From Heliocidaris erythrogramma (taxonomy: Eukaryota > Echinodermata > Echinoidea > Camarodonta > Echinometridae), in assembly GCA_025617745.1 (NCBI GenBank), contig CM046857.1:22979237-23043236 (forward strand): a stretch of 64,000 nt of DNA, read 5' to 3'. Below, piece by piece: positions 10,437-22,156 of this stretch. A program made the translations under genes and the position numbers. Under the pieces are notes generated by a model. That model was not told where the DNA came from and did no database searches. It saw nothing but the letters and a program-made list of their open reading frames with translations. Numbering within the stretch: position 1 is the first letter of the stretch; each line of letters opens with the position of its first letter.

Positions 10437-10610
10437 GTCGCGGAACCAGAACCGGGGACGGGGCCTGGGGGCTGCAGCCCACCCCCTCTTTTGAGGAAAC
10501 ACATTTCATAAAATGTATGAATTAGCTTAATATATTATCATTAATGAGTGAAATCAAATCAGCCCCACACACACACACTTTCAAAAACGCCCCTGTGTTG
10601 AAAGAGTAGC
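10437..10610. mobile_element. Partial MITE of the GGAACC...GCAGCCCC family
   Basis: The sequence GGTCGCGGAACC, then GGGGGCTGCAGCCC, resembles the left part of the element at 17785-17927. The right part ends with AAAACGCCCC. It is degraded. Confidence 0.35.
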
Positions 10611-11376
10611 CTTTCTTTCTTTCTTGGCTTTGCCCTATATTTTTAACGTTTTCGTTATATATGTCAACAACATCTATTGGGTAATTCGGAATAATATTAA
10701 GCACACTTTATTCGAGTGCATGAATTAAAAAAATATTACTTAGTGCTTTGGGTAATGTTGTTACAAACCAGCATGATTGGGCAGTTATATAATGAGCGCT
10801 TTATTGAAATTAAAACATTATCGATGTGTTTTATTTTTTGAAATATCGATCTCGATCAGCCGTCTGGTCTTAAAAATGAACTCCAAAATATGGGGAAAAT
10901 GGGGAGTAAAGTGATAAGTGATAAGTCCGTTTGTTATATTAAGAGGGATCGAGTAAAAGAGCGAGAGAGCGAGGTAATAATTATTAAAGTTATTAAGAAT
11001 TCCGGAACGATTACAAACTTTCGTGATTGCGCCTGTCCCCGGATAAGGTTGTTGACTTTGATATGTACGTCGTTAACCTTCATAAGGATCTTTTTCATCA
11101 CCATGTTTGGTGAGATGCCCTGTCCCATAGGAAACTGTAAGTAACATTAAAAATACATGTACATGTAGAAGATGGATGGCATAAAGAGAGGGAGAGGGTG
11201 GAGTGAGGTGGCAGAGAGACAAGGGGGACTGGGTGGCAGGGAAAGAAAGAGAGAGACTGTCAGGATGAAGGAGAAATTGACCCTGTCTCGGAGAAGTGGA
11301 AGTCGTGAATTCGTGAATGCTTTATAGGTCGATTCACATTTCACCCCCCCCCCCCCTTGTCCCCCGCAATTTTGAG
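10611..11376. other. Intergenic, no secure gene
   Basis: A plus-strand frame (10890-11144) ends in sequence resembling a splice donor (ACTGTAAGT near 11133-11141), but it has no recognisable domain. Purine-rich DNA follows at 11165-11290. Confidence 0.3.
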
Positions 11377-12300
11377 ATAAAGATAACGGCTCGTAGAAAA
11401 CAATTTTTTAGGCGGAAAGTTATAGTTATTTGGACGTAATACTGCACCGTATGTAACAGGGGTGGGTACAGGGAGGGGAGTCCCCCCCCCCCCCCTTCTC
11501 CCGCGAAGCGCGAAAGCTCCGAAGTTTTAGCATCTTTTTTTTTGGCGGAATATTAGTTCACCGCCCTGGCTGCTTTTCAGTTATTTGGGGCGCAATACTG
11601 CATTGCATGTAACAGGGCTGGGTACGGGTCGTAAAGCCGTAACGATTATAATGTTTCTTCACTCCCCTATTTTTCTTTCTCTCCTTTGCGTTTGCGCCCC
11701 CTTCAAGTGTTTCCTAGTGCACGTGCTCCCCTCCCCCCCCCCCCAGACACACCACTGAGCGAAGAGACCGAGCAGGGGTGGGAGGGAGTATCCCTCTCCT
11801 ACATCAGGGAATCTGTCTATAAAACTTGCATTTTAAAGCATACCAAAATGTTTTTAATGAAAACAATGCGAGTGAACTAATTTTCTTCAATATTTTCGTA
11901 TTGAACTTATGGCATTTTTTTATTTCCTTTCTTCTAATCATTAAAGAATGTGTTTTTTCAAGATTAAACATGAGTTTAAATAATTATTAGTTTCAAGTTA
12001 ATGCATCATAATTCTTATTTATGTTATCCAAATATATTGGGAGTGATAATACAGGCCATCCTCCCACCTCAAATATTTTGGGGGATATATACGTCCATCC
12101 CCCCGGGATCGACACCCATGGTACAAGGGTGGGCGCGAAAACTTTGACTTTTTTAGCAAATTTTGAGAGCCAGGATAATGGCTTGTAGTGCCTTTTTAGG
12201 CATTTTTTCTCTCACTTCCCCCGCTTTTTCGCTCTCGCTTTTTTGTTGTTGTAGTGGCTGAATAGGGAGGAGGCATGGCCCCCGGTGCCCCCTGTCTACA
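11377..12300. repeat. Scattered units of the 175-bp GC-rich repeat family
   Basis: Around 11385-11640 and 12120-12300 are the words GCGAAGCGCGAAAGCTC, TAGGCGGAAAGTTATAG, GTAACAGGGGTGGGTAC and the end CCCCCTGTCTACA. These also build the tandem array at 45550-47300. Long C runs separate them. The stretch between is non-coding. Confidence 0.55.
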
Positions 12301-13640
12301 CCAGTGATGATAGGGTTTCCCCGAAGGTATCAGAGGGTAGTGTTTTTATATAAAGTGTGTACAATAATTGTGTGTGGTTGTGGTGGTGGGGACTGCATCC
12401 ACCCCAGTTCCTGTTCTGTGGCCCATGCGAACCATTTGTATCTGCAAGACATTGGAGAACTAGAAAGGCCGTCAAAGGCGGCGCTACAGAGTAGTTGCAT
12501 TCTTTCCCTAAACTATTCTTTCCTGTCACTATATTTTATATTTTATATTTTTCTCCTTTTTTATCGCAATAAAGACTTCTAGATTTGGCATAATCTAGTA
12601 TTTAATACATGCATGTAAAATATTATGGTTACTTATTGTTATTATTATGTAATTTGGCACGATACTGGGTGTGAATATATTTGTTTGTGTATTTTACCTT
12701 GATTATTGTGAAAAATGTTATTTTGAAAAAGGAAGTAATAAAATATTCTTAAAAACAAAAAAAGAACTCTCCGAACTGAAGTTTCTATAACCGATCATCA
12801 CAAAAAACAATCTAATCCATTCTTTTCTTGATCGATTCTTTCCTGTCACTATCCGAACATTCCATGAAAATTTGGTGCGTTCACCCGTTCTGTTGTACAC
12901 AAACAAACAAACAAACAAACATACGGAGCCTTTTACATAACCCTGCCGATTTCATCGGCGTGGGTAATCACTAATAAAAGATGGTCATTTCCATTCACAT
13001 GCGCTGTTGTAAAGAAACTCCATATGCACATGCAGACCCTATACCGATATGCATCTTTTGAATCCAGACAAGGAGATAAACCTTTATCTTTTTACAGAAG
13101 AAACTGGGGAACTTCCCTCTCTTTATACCCCAGTGAAATCCCCTATCTTATTTACACAATATACTAACTGAATGTTTGTTTGCAAAGTTTCAAATTGCAG
13201 AACATAAAATTGTATCAATTTGTTGCAAAATAACATTCAGATTTATTTTTATCAAAGGCATTCAGTATGTTGAAAATTTGTTATATGATATAAATGAAAA
13301 GTCTATTTTTCGGGGTATATGGGGTATTGATATCTGAAAAGTGTTATTTTCGTTTCTGGTACTTAAAGGGATAATTCAAATTCTCACTGACTCAGCCCCC
13401 TCATTTTCTGTTTTTATTCATTGAATGTGGAGTGGAATAAGAAAATTGTTGTTGGACAGAAGATTTTCTTCCCCTGAAATTGAACGCCGCAGTTACATCT
13501 ATAGAAAATGTGAATGCCTTATTTCACCTTTGACTTGTAAATCTCTATTGTATAAGAAGATCAAGGGAAGCGAGCATTCGTGTGTTATATTATTGTTTCA
13601 ATAGAGCCGGACACGCGTCCGTGATTTGACTCTTCGTCAC
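12301..13640. other. Intergenic, no gene seen
   Basis: AT-rich DNA without long frames. Near 13368-13390 the words TTAAAGGGATAATTC resemble the end of a MITE. A (CAAA)n tract lies at 12900-12920. Confidence 0.3.
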
Positions 13641-13652
13641 AAACAATGCGGC

Positions 13653-13700
13653 ATATGCAAATTTGACCTGGCTTTTGGATCCTTCCGTGGTTTATATAAA
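13653..13700 (+). promoter_or_regulatory. Candidate compact promoter: octamer and TATA box
   Basis: An octamer (ATGCAAAT, 13655-13662) is followed about 30 bp later by a good TATA box (TTATATAAA, 13692-13700). An ATG in good context (CACCATGG) lies at 13730. Both motifs are seen directly. That they drive transcription is inference. Confidence 0.3.
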
Positions 13701-13729
13701 GCAGGATATCTTTTGACAAGCTTTTCACC

Positions 13730-13876
13730 ATGGATAGCATCGTTTCTTCAAATCAACAATCAAGCGAGAACGAGGATTTCAACATGGAGTCAAGCTGAAG
13801 CGACGACTGGCACTTGGAGCTGAGCGAATCCATGGACTCCGATGGGATGACGTCATGTCATTCGTTCTCATTGTAG
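13730..13876 (+). CDS. Possible micro-ORF downstream of the TATA box, with an in-frame TGA
   Basis: From the ATG at 13730 the frame gives MDSIVSSNQQSSENEDFNME and two Ser, then a TGA at 13796-13798. It continues open for 25 codons (SDDWHLELSESMDSDGMTS) to a TAG at 13874. Both halves are acidic and Ser-rich, which suggests one short protein broken by a nonsense codon. No family is recognised. The leader would be only a few bases long given the TATA position, which argues against translation from this ATG. Confidence 0.2.
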
Positions 13877-14649
13877 TACATGCACAAGTCTATACCAATC
13901 CAAAATTATAACATGAAAAGAATTATAATATGAACTGAATTATTAATTATTTATGATAAAGAGTGTCGGTACATTTATTCAAATCTTAATTCAAGTCCAT
14001 ACAAAGAAAGTAACATGAGGGGAGGGGGGGGGGGGGGGTGGTTGTCACATGTCCGAAAAGTCTTCGACAAGCAACAGCAAAAAGAAAGAAAGAAAGAAAG
14101 AAATTGCTGGTGCCCTTTTGTAGCGAGCTCCAGCCATGGGGCGATTTTGTGTGTTGAGTATCCCCCTTGACCGGACCGTATTTTGGCTAGTTCGACAGTC
14201 CATCGTTATGTGTTCTTTATAAAGGCCGATTGATTGAAAAATAAAGTAAAAGAGAAAATGTAAATATGAACCCTTTACACTGCTTTCTATAAACTAGATG
14301 TAAATTCTACGTACATTGAGGAGATATTACGAGATTCTTTGAGAAAACAAATCCGAGAGAGTTGCCAAGCTTCATTTATTTTTTCATCCGAGGCCTTAAA
14401 AACACTGTTTCTATAAAATATGCATTTTATTAATGATTTGGGTGCGTAGTAATCCAGGACCACACATTTTCGTCATTGTCTTTCATTTCCATCCCCCTCC
14501 CCCCCCCCCCCCCCCTGAAAGTGCTGCCCTTGGCATGTGCCCCCTCTATCCGCTCCGTTTAATACACCACTGGACCGTGCGAGACAGAAGAAAGGTTGGT
14601 GTAGCAAAATCTGATTATATGGATCTCGCTTTGAATTCTGAATTGTAAC
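13877..14649. other. Intergenic, no gene seen
   Basis: Contains a G run (14024-14040), an (AAAG)n tract (about 14080-14103) and a C run (14497-14517). No coding sequence is recognised. Confidence 0.3.
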
Positions 14650-15175
14650 TTTCTATATCTCACTTATTCACACGATTCATCGTCAAGATCTCTTCATTGC
14701 GAATCTGGTTTAAGCCATCGCTGTTTAATCTATTGAAAGTAGAGAGGAAATACAAGAGTTGGCTTTCAAAACAGAAGTAAGAAGAACTGGGAAGATGACT
14801 TACGAACAACGAAACTATTGATACACGATAATAATAAGGGGTAAATTCTGTAATCCTTTGAAAAGCCGAAAAGAAAATAAGCCTTTTAACCAGAAAGAAC
14901 AGTACATGTATCTGTGTAGAGATTATGAAACAAGGACAAAGAGGGAGAGAGAATATCAATAATCGTCTCTTGCTGGAGGTGACTTAATCCTTGTTCTTTG
15001 AAAGGGGCGAATTCTCTACCTCTTTAAAACATGGCGAAGAAGAAAAGAAATTAGCTATTAGACACCAGTAGATTGTACACATTTTTTTTTGGAGTAAACT
15101 ATAAAGCGGAGAGACTCGATGACTTTCAAGCTAAGACGCGCGTTATCTTCATCATGTTCATACTACCTGTTAGCC

Positions 15176-15312
15176 AGGGGCGGATACAGGATTTCCAGAA
15201 AGGGGGGCACACACTGAGGAACCCTCCGTTTGACGAAGCCAAACGGCCATCTGGGGGGTCTGGGGCATACTTTGTCAACACAATACGCCCCTTGCGCCCC
15301 CCCCCCCCTCTG
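15176..15312. mobile_element. MITE-like GGGGCGGATACAGGATT insertion within the array
   Basis: A block beginning AGGGGCGGATACAGGATT and ending in a long C run interrupts a satellite unit. Similar ends (CAGGGGCGGATCCAGG) occur at 28855. It has no coding capacity. Confidence 0.45.
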
Positions 15313-17784
15313 CTTATTCTCTTATTCGTTAAAGCCGAACAGACAAATAGTTAGCTTTCAAAACAGAATTAAGAAGAACAGTCGAAATTTGGATACAGGT
15401 GAAAGATTTAGAAGGAGAGAGAGAATTGTCTTGGTGTCAATTTTTACGAAAAGCAGTTGTCATTATTATTTATATTTTAAGCTCTAGTTAACTAGAGCGG
15501 CGCTAAGAAGCAGTTTATCTCTATCCCGCTTTTGAACATGACGATAAAAAGCGGCCAATTCTATAACTCTTTTTAACAGTCGAAAATAAAAGAAAATTAT
15601 TTTTTAAAACTAGAATGAAAATGCCCTCGGTTGCGATAATGAAACAAGTATCTGATTTGTTTTAAGATTGAGTTAACTATTGGGCGGGGAGAATCGATAA
15701 CTTTCAAGCTAAGATGCAGTTTGTCTTCGTCATGTTCATACCGCCAGTCAACATGATGATAATTAGCGGCCAAATCTCTTATTCGTTAAAAAAGCCGAAC
15801 ACACAAGACAGAGTTACCTTTCAAAATAGAATTAAGATGAACAGTCGAAATTATGATACAGGTGAAAGATTTAGAAGGAGAGAGATGCGTTAATTTAAAA
15901 ATTAACAGGTGAAAGATTTAGAAGGATAGAGAGAATTGTCTGGGTGTCATTTTTTACAAAAAGCAGTTGTCATTATTATTCATTTTTTTAAAGCTCTAGT
16001 TAACTAGAGCGGCGCTTAGAAGCAGTTTATCTCTATCCCGCTTTTGAACATGACGATAAAAAGCGGCCAATTCTATAACTCTTTTTAACAGTCGAAAATA
16101 AAAGAAAATTATTTTTTAAAACTAGAATGAAAATGCCCTCGGTTGCGATAATGAAACAAGTATCTGATTTATTTTAAGATTGAGTTAACTATTGGGCGGG
16201 GAGAATCGATAACTTTCAAGCTAAGATGCAGTTTGTCTTCGTCATGTTCATACCGCCAGTCAACATGATGATAATTAGCGGCCAAATCTCTTATTCGTTT
16301 AAAAAGCCGAACAGACAAGAAAGAGTTAGCTTTCAAAATAGAATTAAGATGAACAGTCGAAATTATGATACAGGTGAAAGATTTAGAAGGAGAGAGATTG
16401 TCTGGTGTCAATTTTTACAAAAAGCAGTTGTCATTATTATTCATTTTTTTAAGCTCTAGTTAACTAGAGCGGCGCTTAGAAGCAGTTTATCTCTATCCCG
16501 CTTTTGAACATGACGATAAAAAGCGGCCAATTCTATAACTCTTTTTGACAGTCGAAAATAAAAGAAAATTATTTTGTAAAACTAGAATGAAAAGGCCCTC
16601 GGTTGCGATAGTGAATCAAGTATCTGATTTGTTTTAAGATTGAGTTAACTATATGGGGAGAAACGAACTTTCAAGCTAAGATGCAGACACGAAAGAGTTA
16701 GCTTTCAAAATAGAATTAAGAGGAACAGTCGAAATTATGATACAGGTGAAAGATTTAGAAGGAGAGAGAGAATTGTCTGGGTGTCAATTTTTACAAAAAG
16801 CAGTTGTTATTATTATTCATTTTTTTAAGCTCTAGTTAACTAGAGCGGCGCTTAGAAGCAGTTTATCTCTATCCCGCTTTTGAACATGACGATAAAAAGC
16901 GGCCAATTCTATAACTCTTTTTGACAGTCGAAAATAAAAGAAAATTATTTTGTAAAACTAGAATGAAAAGGCCCTCGGTTGCGATAGTGAATCAAGTATC
17001 TGATTTGTTTTAAGATTGAGTTAACTATATGGGGAGAAACGAACTTTCAAGCTAAGATGCAGACACGAAAGAGTTAGCTTTCAAAATAGAATTAAGAGGA
17101 ACAGTCGAAATTATGATACAGGTGAAAGATTTAGAAGGAGAGAGAGAATTGTCTGGGTGTCAATTTTTACAAAAAGCAGTTGTCATTATTATATTTTTTT
17201 AAAGCTCTAGTTAACTAGAGCGGCGCTAAGAAGCAGTTTATCTCTATCCCGCTTTTGAACATGACGATAAAAAGCGGCCAATTCTATAACTCTTTTTAAC
17301 AGACGAAAATAAAAGAAAATTATTTTGTAAAGCTAGAATGAAAAGGCCCTCGGTTGCGATAGTGAAACAAGTATCTGATTTTTTTAAGCTTGAGTTAAAT
17401 ATAGAGCGGGGAGAAACGAACTTTCAAGCTAAGATGCAGTTTGTCTTCGTCATGTTCATATCGCCAGTCAACATGATGATAATTAGCGGCCAAATCTCTT
17501 ATTCGTTAAAAAGCCGAACAGACAAGAAAGAGTTAGCTTTCAAAATAGAATTAAGAAGAACAGTCGAAATTATGATACAGGTGAAAGATTTAGAAGGAGA
17601 GAGATTGTTCGGGCGTTAATTTAAAAAAAATTAAAGCTCTATTAACTATAGAGCGGCGCTAAGAAGCAGTTTATCTTTATCCTGCTGTTGAACATGGGGA
17701 ATTGATGATAAAAGAAATGAAGCTTTTTAACCATACAGAAAAGGACCTGTGTGGAGATTATGACACAAGCTCGTGATTGAGAAG

Positions 17785-17927
17785 CAGGGACCGCGGAACC
17801 GGGCTGGGGGCTGCAGCCCCCCTCACTTTTCAGTAAACACGTGCAAACGTATGGCAGTGCAAAAATGTGGTTATACACGCAGCCCCCCCTTAGCCCCTCC
17901 ACTTTCCAAGACGTTCCGCGGCCCCTG
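17785..17927. mobile_element. 143-bp MITE
   Basis: The ends CAGGGACCGCGGAACC and CGTTCCGCGGCCCCTG are imperfect inverted repeats. The inner GGGGGCTGCAGCCCC and CAGCCCCCCTTAGCCCC complete the pattern. It is inserted in a degraded satellite unit. Confidence 0.6.
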
Positions 17928-18320
17928 AGAAGGACAATGGGAGAGAAGAAAAATCGATCGTCTCGCGAAGGCAGGATGTGACTTAATCCTTGTTCTTTGA
18001 AAGGGGCGAATTCTATACCTCTTTGATATGGCGAAAAGAAAAGAAAGACGCTTTTATAAACATTTTTTAAAGGTAGAACTAACTAGAGCAGGATACAATT
18101 TCTTTATTATGATTCTGTTTTATTCCATCGTTGTTTAATCTGGTAATAAGTAAAGAGTAAAAACCGAAAAGAGAGTTAGCATTCAAAAGAAAGAAATAAA
18201 ACTGTGGAGATTATGAAACAGGCGCGTGGTGTATAAGGAGAGAGAGAAAATCGTGTGTTAATTCTTCAGCTTAAGAAAGCGGCGATTTCTATTGCTCTTT
18301 CACAAGACGAAAAGTAAAAA

Positions 18321-19631
18321 AAGTAAGCTTCATACGCAGACATCAACGATCTCTGTCAATATTATTCGTGGTAAAGACTAGTCTAATCAGTAAATTTGCC
18401 AAAATTGAATGACTTTGCGACAATCGAATCCAAGCTATAAAATGAAAGCAAATAACATTGAAAGAAATCAAGTTTACATGATTAATTTAGAAAAAGATAT
18501 GATATAAAAACCTCTGAAAGTTTGAACCATAATCTAATAAATTTCCCCGCACAAAATGACAGAATTATAAACCTTTTGACTATAGCTATGTTAATCAACC
18601 CTTTAAGAAAATCATACCGGCATAGGAAAGGCTCAACGAAAAAAGCATGAAGTTGATGCGGGAAGCTTTTTCAGTGCCGTGAAACTACTTGATTTGTTAC
18701 CCTTTAAAGCGTTAGAATTCATGGCTTAAATGAATTAAAATTCATGTTTTCATGAAAAGAGATCCTAAAGAAACATAAGGACTAGTTTTTATTAGAATTA
18801 ATAAACGGTTGCTAAGGGCTTTATAAAAATCTAGTTGACATTACAAACGAAAATGCTGCATGACTGCAAAACGGAAGTCAAACTTTGGAAGCGTTTTTCC
18901 CGAAGAAATACTTTGCCACAGCCCTACTTTACTCAAGATTCAAGAGCTATTATCTCCACTAATACTCACTCTCTAGAGTTGAACTATATACCAAATTAAA
19001 GCTTATGAAACGGAGAATAATAATCAATAAAAAATGCAATTTCAAAAAATTCGACTTCTGTCTAATTTTGACGTGACGGGTCACATTTATTTTGGGAAAT
19101 GTGTTTTATTATTTTAGCGAGACTAATTCCACTTTTCTGATTCCTTCTGTATTTTCCATTTTTTTTCCCTCGATTTTCAAGCTGTTCAACTTTGTTGATG
19201 TATTTATAAAATATTATAAGATATTAATATTTATAACTTTAGCCGCCTCGTAATAAGAAAAGAGCTACGGTAACCATTTTTACAGTATTCATGTGTTTGT
19301 TTGTTTTTCTTTATTATAATCATCTTTACAGAATCGTTTCGTGGGTATTCTGTCGTTATCTATTCTCAGTTTTGCCACAGATTATAAGCTCTCAGCGGTC
19401 GGAAGACTTATGAAATCAGAGAGTTCAAAACGGACTAAATCAGTTCAATTTTCGGTAACGTCTAAAAAATATAAAATAGGGGAAAATGTTCAATAATAAC
19501 TCCTCTGTTATGATTGGTACGCTGGTACAAGAGTATATATATATGAACAATGAACAATGATTGCGTAGCTTAAATCAAAGTTCCCCAGAGCTGTCCTCCC
19601 TTTTTGAAATTTTTGCAAAGCCTGAAAAAAC
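18321..19631. other. Intergenic, no gene seen
   Basis: AT-rich sequence with no long frame. It leads into the 3' side of the tRNA gene. Confidence 0.35.
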
Positions 19632-19702
19632 GTCTCCGCCGAGAATCGAACCCGGGTCGTTGGCTTAGAACGCCAATGCCTTAACCACTAGACCACGGAG
19701 AC
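19632..19702 (-). tRNA. tRNA-Arg (anticodon TCT), intronless
   Basis: The minus strand folds into a 71-nt cloverleaf. The 7-bp acceptor stem is perfect (GTCTCCG with CGGAGAC). The D stem is GTCT with AGGC, the anticodon stem TTGGC with GCCAA, and the T arm CCGGG-TTCGATT-CTCGG. The seven-base anticodon loop GTTCTAA places TCT at 34-36, which reads AGA. The B box (GGTTCGATTC) is complete, and a run of six T follows immediately, as a polymerase III terminator. Position 32 is G, which is unusual, and there is no intron. It could be a functional gene or a recent tRNA-derived copy. Confidence 0.85.
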
Positions 19703-19947
19703 GGGTTAGTAGTTTCGACGACACCAGATTCAATTGACCGACAGATTTGACAAATCTTCAACCTTATTAATTAATTCCTTTGTCAGGAGCAGGTGAGTTT
19801 TGAACAATGACAAGCCGCATGCCTCAGCTGGATCCAAGCGAATGCTTTGAGATACATGTATACATGTATACATTAGAATAATTATTAACAATTGTAAGGA
19901 AATAACATATACAACATATATATATATATATATATATATGGATATTT
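19703..19947. other. tRNA upstream flank and AT repeat
   Basis: Non-coding flank that ends in an (AT)n tract at about 19915-19938. Confidence 0.3.
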
Positions 19948-20076
19948 GACTAACGGGTACATTAAGTCGACACCTAACAATGCAGTTTATTCCGTCATAA
20001 TAGCGACCCCTACATTAGGTCGACAGTTGAACAAAGAAAAAGAACAAAAACTGTCCTCCTAATGTACCCCTTAGTC
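19948..20076. mobile_element. Short MITE, about 129 bp
   Basis: The ends GACTAACGGGTACATTA and TAATGTACCCCTTAGTC are near inverted repeats. An internal GTCGACA/AGGTCGACAGT pair adds further symmetry. Confidence 0.5.
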
Positions 20077-20077
20077 T

Positions 20078-20123
20078 AGAATAATCCCGAATATATAAAT
20101 AAATTTATATATATATATATATC

Positions 20124-20154
<31 letters not shown>

Positions 20155-20197
20155 TTATTTATATATATAAATTTATTTATATATTCGGGATTATTCT
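20078..20197. repeat. AT-rich palindrome
   Basis: The ends AGAATAATCCCGAATATATA and its complement (TATATATTCGGGATTATTCT) flank a pure AT core with repeated AAATTTAT. The structure would form a cruciform. It has no coding role. Confidence 0.6.
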
Positions 20198-21300
20198 TTT
20201 TTATAACCACCAACTCCGATCCGCCTTTGGAAAAGCAAGTAATCGAAGATGGATATATTTTGTTAGATGCCTTTTGCTGAGTTATATGACTTTCCCAAAA
20301 CGGGGTTATTACAACATGGACACCATGCCCATACAGGAATTTACAAAATGGGCCCTGAAAAGTAGTCAACTTTCGAACTCAGAATACCCGAAACAAGTAT
20401 TGTGTAATGTGTTCACCACCCTAAACATGAAGGGGGATAATGTCAGGCTGTGAAAAGTATACCCCCCCCCCCTGATTTTAGCATTTTTATACCCATTTCA
20501 CTGTATTATTATATCATCATGATGGGCACGTTCATCGCCGGGTATTGAAAAGAAAAAAAAAACCCTTTTAATGTGTTTTTGTGTACAGGCATGGTGCGCA
20601 CCTTGTCATGGCATTGCCCCCCCCCCCCCCCCGGAAATGGATGTGTAGCGACAATTTGTAGAACACTATTCAACGTGTAAAATGCCCGAATTGGAGCTCC
20701 ATTGACAAAATCGGGGATTAGCTGAACTGCTTCGTTCGTATTTTCTTTGTTCTCATCTGCAATGAAAACTTTTGAAACCGTTAGAACCTAAGCTGCGCTC
20801 AGTTTATCGTTCGTAATTTATGTCGCTTGACTGAATATATTGAGTTCAATAAAATGTGAATAATGTTACTTTTTTTATACAGAAAAACAATTCAGCAGAC
20901 GAAGCAATAATGAAAGTTTGTGTGATGCTGATGATGAGAAATTGTGAACTCCATAATAAACCTATGAATGTAAGAGAAAAAAAGTAGAAGAAATGCCCTC
21001 AAAAGATTTTCATCTATACTTCATTATGCATTTGATTTTTTTTTGGCCTCATGACTCCTTCCCGCGATAAAAAAACAGCTGCATGATTCCATTGCACGCG
21101 CGATCACTTCAGGAGTTCAAAGTTGAAAGTGTAATTACGAATACAGTAGGCCTCGACCTACTACTACTTTCATTTGCTCAAACTTTACTCTGTCAGCTCC
21201 AACCCGTCAAAAAAAAATCCGAGCAATGATAAAATAAACTTTCGTGGAAAATATATTAAAAAATGAAAAAAAGTTTCTATATGAAAATCAATCCGGTGGC
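20198..21300. other. Intergenic, no gene seen
   Basis: Contains C runs at 20461-20472 and 20618-20632. No coding sequence or structured RNA is recognised. Confidence 0.3.
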
Positions 21301-21345
21301 AAAGCTGGAGAAAAAGAACCCGGCCCGCGAGGCGAAGTGGTCGAT

Positions 21346-21600
21346 CGATCTAATTTGCATAAACTATGCAAATAAGGCAGAGATCGAGGGTACACGTAAT
21401 TCATATGGAAATGATAGAGCGTGCGTGCACAACTAGCCTATTTTGATTGGGCGGTTCTCGGCAGTGAGCCTGAGCGTTGCTATGTGCGCTTTTCGATTCG
21501 AGTTCAAGAGGTTTTGAAACTGTTTTTCTACCCCAAATCGTTATCATTTCAAAGTAAAACAAAGCAAACCACTATGTCAAATGTACAATCATTCGAATCA
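21346..21600 (+). promoter_or_regulatory. Candidate promoter with paired octamers and a possible first exon
   Basis: Two octamers face each other, ATTTGCAT at 21353-21360 and ATGCAAAT at 21366-21373, five bases apart. An inverted CCAAT box overlapping a GC box (GATTGGGCGG, 21445-21454) follows. The ATG at 21574 starts MSNVQSFES, which runs to a GTAAGG splice-donor-like site at 21601. The spacing suits a first exon. No downstream exon is identified, so a link to any gene is speculative. Confidence 0.3.
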
Positions 21601-21639
21601 GTAAGGATTTATGTTTATTCATGTAGTAATGAGTAAAAT

Positions 21640-22156
21640 AAATGGTGTAAAAGTGGGCTGGTCTCTTCGATTTTCTCAGGCCGCATATCTCAAACTTGCT
21701 AAAACGTCGTAGCTTTCGCGCTTTTAATACTGGGAAAGGAACTTTTTTTAAGCTTCCTCTTCTCCCTTTTCGTACATTTCTTTGTTTTCCCTGTTTTCTG
21801 TACTCTTCTCTTTCCTAAACATTGTATAGTTCTTTTGTTTCCCCTTAATCTATCCTCTTCTCTCTCTTTATGTATTTCTGTCTTCAATATTTCAGCATGG
21901 GCAATGGAACAAATTTTTCCGCGATATGGCTAAACAGTTGTGTACAAAAAAAAGGCGCGGCTGGGGCACGTGCCACTCCCCCCCCCCCCCCCCCCCCTCC
22001 TCCCGTAGATATGCCACTGAAACGAATAACATTTGTTATCAAACACAAACAAATGTTCATATAAGCTACTGTAAACGTTAAACTTGATTGGATTAGATCA
22101 AATTTTTCATAATTAGAATAGATAAATATCTAAATAGTAAAATTCAACTTCTTCTC
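21640..22156. other. Intergenic, no gene seen
   Basis: A pyrimidine-rich stretch (21735-21870) and a C run (21977-21997) are the only notable features. Confidence 0.3.

Larger units (their letters stand above)
14650..18320. repeat. Satellite-like tandem array with dimeric higher-order units
   Basis: The core (about 15095-17690) has repeat units starting at the palindrome GCTCTAGTTAACTAGAGC, at 15481, 15993, 16453, 16829 and 17204, with a variant near 17636. Spacings are 512, 460, 376, 375 and 432 bp. The full unit consists of two diverged halves of about 230 bp. One half has CATGACGATAAAAAGCGGCC and the other CATGATGATAATTAGCGGCC. The 375-bp units lack about 85 bp of the second half. More degraded units extend to both sides. 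Open frames in the array are by-products of repetition. Confidence 0.85.

Noticed and set aside
10890-11144. 84-codon plus frame ending near a GTAAGT donor
   Set aside because: No domain, signal or homologous copy was recognised. A GTAAGT site alone is weak support for an exon.
13796-13798. TGA read as selenocysteine
   Set aside because: No selenocysteine insertion element was recognised downstream, and the protein context has no redox motif.
14650-18320. Regularly spaced repeats considered as a CRISPR array
   Set aside because: Units are hundreds of bases long, the DNA between is also repeated, and the genome is eukaryotic.
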